Source of the DNA: JADGNZ01 sp035995985
GTDB taxonomy: Bacteria; Acidobacteriota; Thermoanaerobaculia; Gp7-AA8
NCBI GenBank assembly: GCA_035995985.1
Contig: DASYJY010000181.1
Span: 1 to 32,430, forward strand
Direction: 5' to 3'
Length of the DNA stretch: 32,430 nt
Of this stretch, positions 31,868 to 32,430 are shown piece after piece. Within the stretch, counting starts at the first letter, position 1. The number at the start of each line of letters is the position of its first letter. The notes beneath the pieces were generated by a model. The model searched no databases, had not been told where the DNA came from, and saw only the letters and a program-made list of their open reading frames with translations. The position numbers and the translations under genes were made by a program.

Positions 31868-32430
31868 ATGCGCGACTTCATTCAGGCAATCGCTGACGAA
31901 CACGTCTACCTCTTCGATGGCGCGATGGGGACGATGCTCTATGCCAAGGGCGTCTTCATCAACAAGTGCTACGACGAGCTGAATCTCCGCAATCCGGAGA
32001 TCGTGCGCGAAGTGCACAAGCAGTACGTTCGCGCCGGCGCGGAAATCATCGAGACCAACACCTACGGCGCGAACCGCATCAAGCTGCGCAGCTTCGGCAT
32101 CGAAGACGAGCTGCGCGCGATCAACGAACGCGGCGCTGCGCTGGCGCGCGAAGCGGCGGGCGACGCGGTCTTCGTCGCCGGCGCGATCGGTCCGCTCGGC
32201 ATCCGCATCGAGCCGTATGGACCGACGTCGCTGGCCGAGGCGCGCGAATACTTTCGCGAGCAGGCCGCCGCGCTGCGTGATGCGGGCGTCGACCTCTTCG
32301 TGCTCGAGACGATGTCGAACATCGCCGAGATCGAGCAGGGTATCGCCGCGATCCGCGACATCTGCTCGCTCCCCATCGTGGCGCAGATGACGATCGGCAA
32401 TGATGGGAGGACGATCTACGGCGACATCCC
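31868..32430 (+). CDS. Homocysteine S-methyltransferase (N-terminal part; cut by window edge)
   Basis: 187 codons are visible before the window ends. The homocysteine-binding (Pfam S-methyl_trans) barrel starts at once: LFDGAMGTMLYAKG, INKCYDELNLRNPEIV, ETNTYGANRIKL, AGAIGPLG and VLETMSNIAEIEQ. The NTYGANRIKL form resembles the bifunctional homocysteine S-methyltransferase/methylenetetrahydrofolate reductase (YitJ-like) more than cobalamin-dependent MetH, where NTF is usual. The C-terminus, which decides this, is outside the window, as are the zinc cysteines. It makes methionine from homocysteine. The start is ATG 31868, placed immediately after the terminator. Control by a SAM riboswitch fits feedback on methionine/SAM supply. 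Strong on the domain, moderate on the subfamily. Confidence 0.9.
   Translation, partial: MRDFIQAIADEHVYLFDGAMGTMLYAKGVFINKCYDELNLRNPEIVREVHKQYVRAGAEIIETNTYGANRIKLRSFGIEDELRAINERGAALAREAAGDAVFVAGAIGPLGIRIEPYGPTSLAEAREYFREQAAALRDAGVDLFVLETMSNIAEIEQGIAAIRDICSLPIVAQMTIGNDGRTIYGDI

Overview
The window is GC-rich, densely packed chromosomal DNA. The gene content (Ser/Thr kinases and FHA proteins, PP2C phosphatase, a 13-repeat CarboxypepD_reg-like secreted protein, a DUF11 protein with an IPTL-like tail, Ku plus a LigD-type phosphoesterase, a secreted M36-like protease with long C-terminal repeats) looks most like a soil-type Acidobacteriota or a neighbouring phylum. This is inferred from gene repertoire alone; there is no rRNA gene or other phylogenetic marker. 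No tRNA, rRNA, CRISPR array, insertion sequence or phage gene was recognised.

Layout. 1-3.6 kb: a TPR/double cNMP-binding protein (cut by the window edge), a divergent CrtC/AttH lipocalin-like secreted protein whose leader contains a heptamer repeat, and a TIGR02757 (DUF2400) protein with DNA-glycosylase-like signatures. 3.7-7.7 kb: the 13-repeat secreted protein. 7.66-8.55 kb: a FitAB/VapBC-type toxin-antitoxin locus with a palindromic operator, a truncated duplicate antitoxin and a probable toxin remnant. 8.55-14.74 kb (minus): a sensor histidine kinase, a secreted metalloprotease and a hypothetical protein. 14.88-16.6 kb: ku and a stand-alone LigD phosphoesterase (NHEJ), overlapping a convergent Nudix gene. 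16.46-20.15 kb (minus): hicB, hicA, exported alpha/beta hydrolase, DUF11 protein and Nudix with very short gaps. 20.2-21.0 kb: a decayed patch with a frameshifted DUF4926 gene and a chimeric, frameshifted DUF433/addiction-module gene.

21.1-28.7 kb is the most coherent system: PP2C phosphatase, membrane-anchored trypsin-like protease with a C-terminal FHA domain, zinc-ribbon FHA protein, kinase-FHA, zinc-ribbon kinase with TM and PEGA-like domain, and a secreted TPR protein. They are all on the plus strand, mostly overlapping or a few bases apart. They read as a phospho-Thr signalling cassette in which a periplasmic protease and a cytoplasmic phosphopeptide-binding domain share one polypeptide. 

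28.8-32.4 kb: a histone H1-like Lys/Ala-rich protein divergent from a class A penicillin-binding protein, a palindromic four-way-junction repeat, and then a compact regulatory region (TTGACA/TACATT promoter, SAM-II/SAM-V-like aptamer, intrinsic terminator abutting the start codon) ahead of a homocysteine S-methyltransferase gene that runs off the window. Several intergenic gaps carry simple-sequence or palindromic repeats that look like short dispersed elements.
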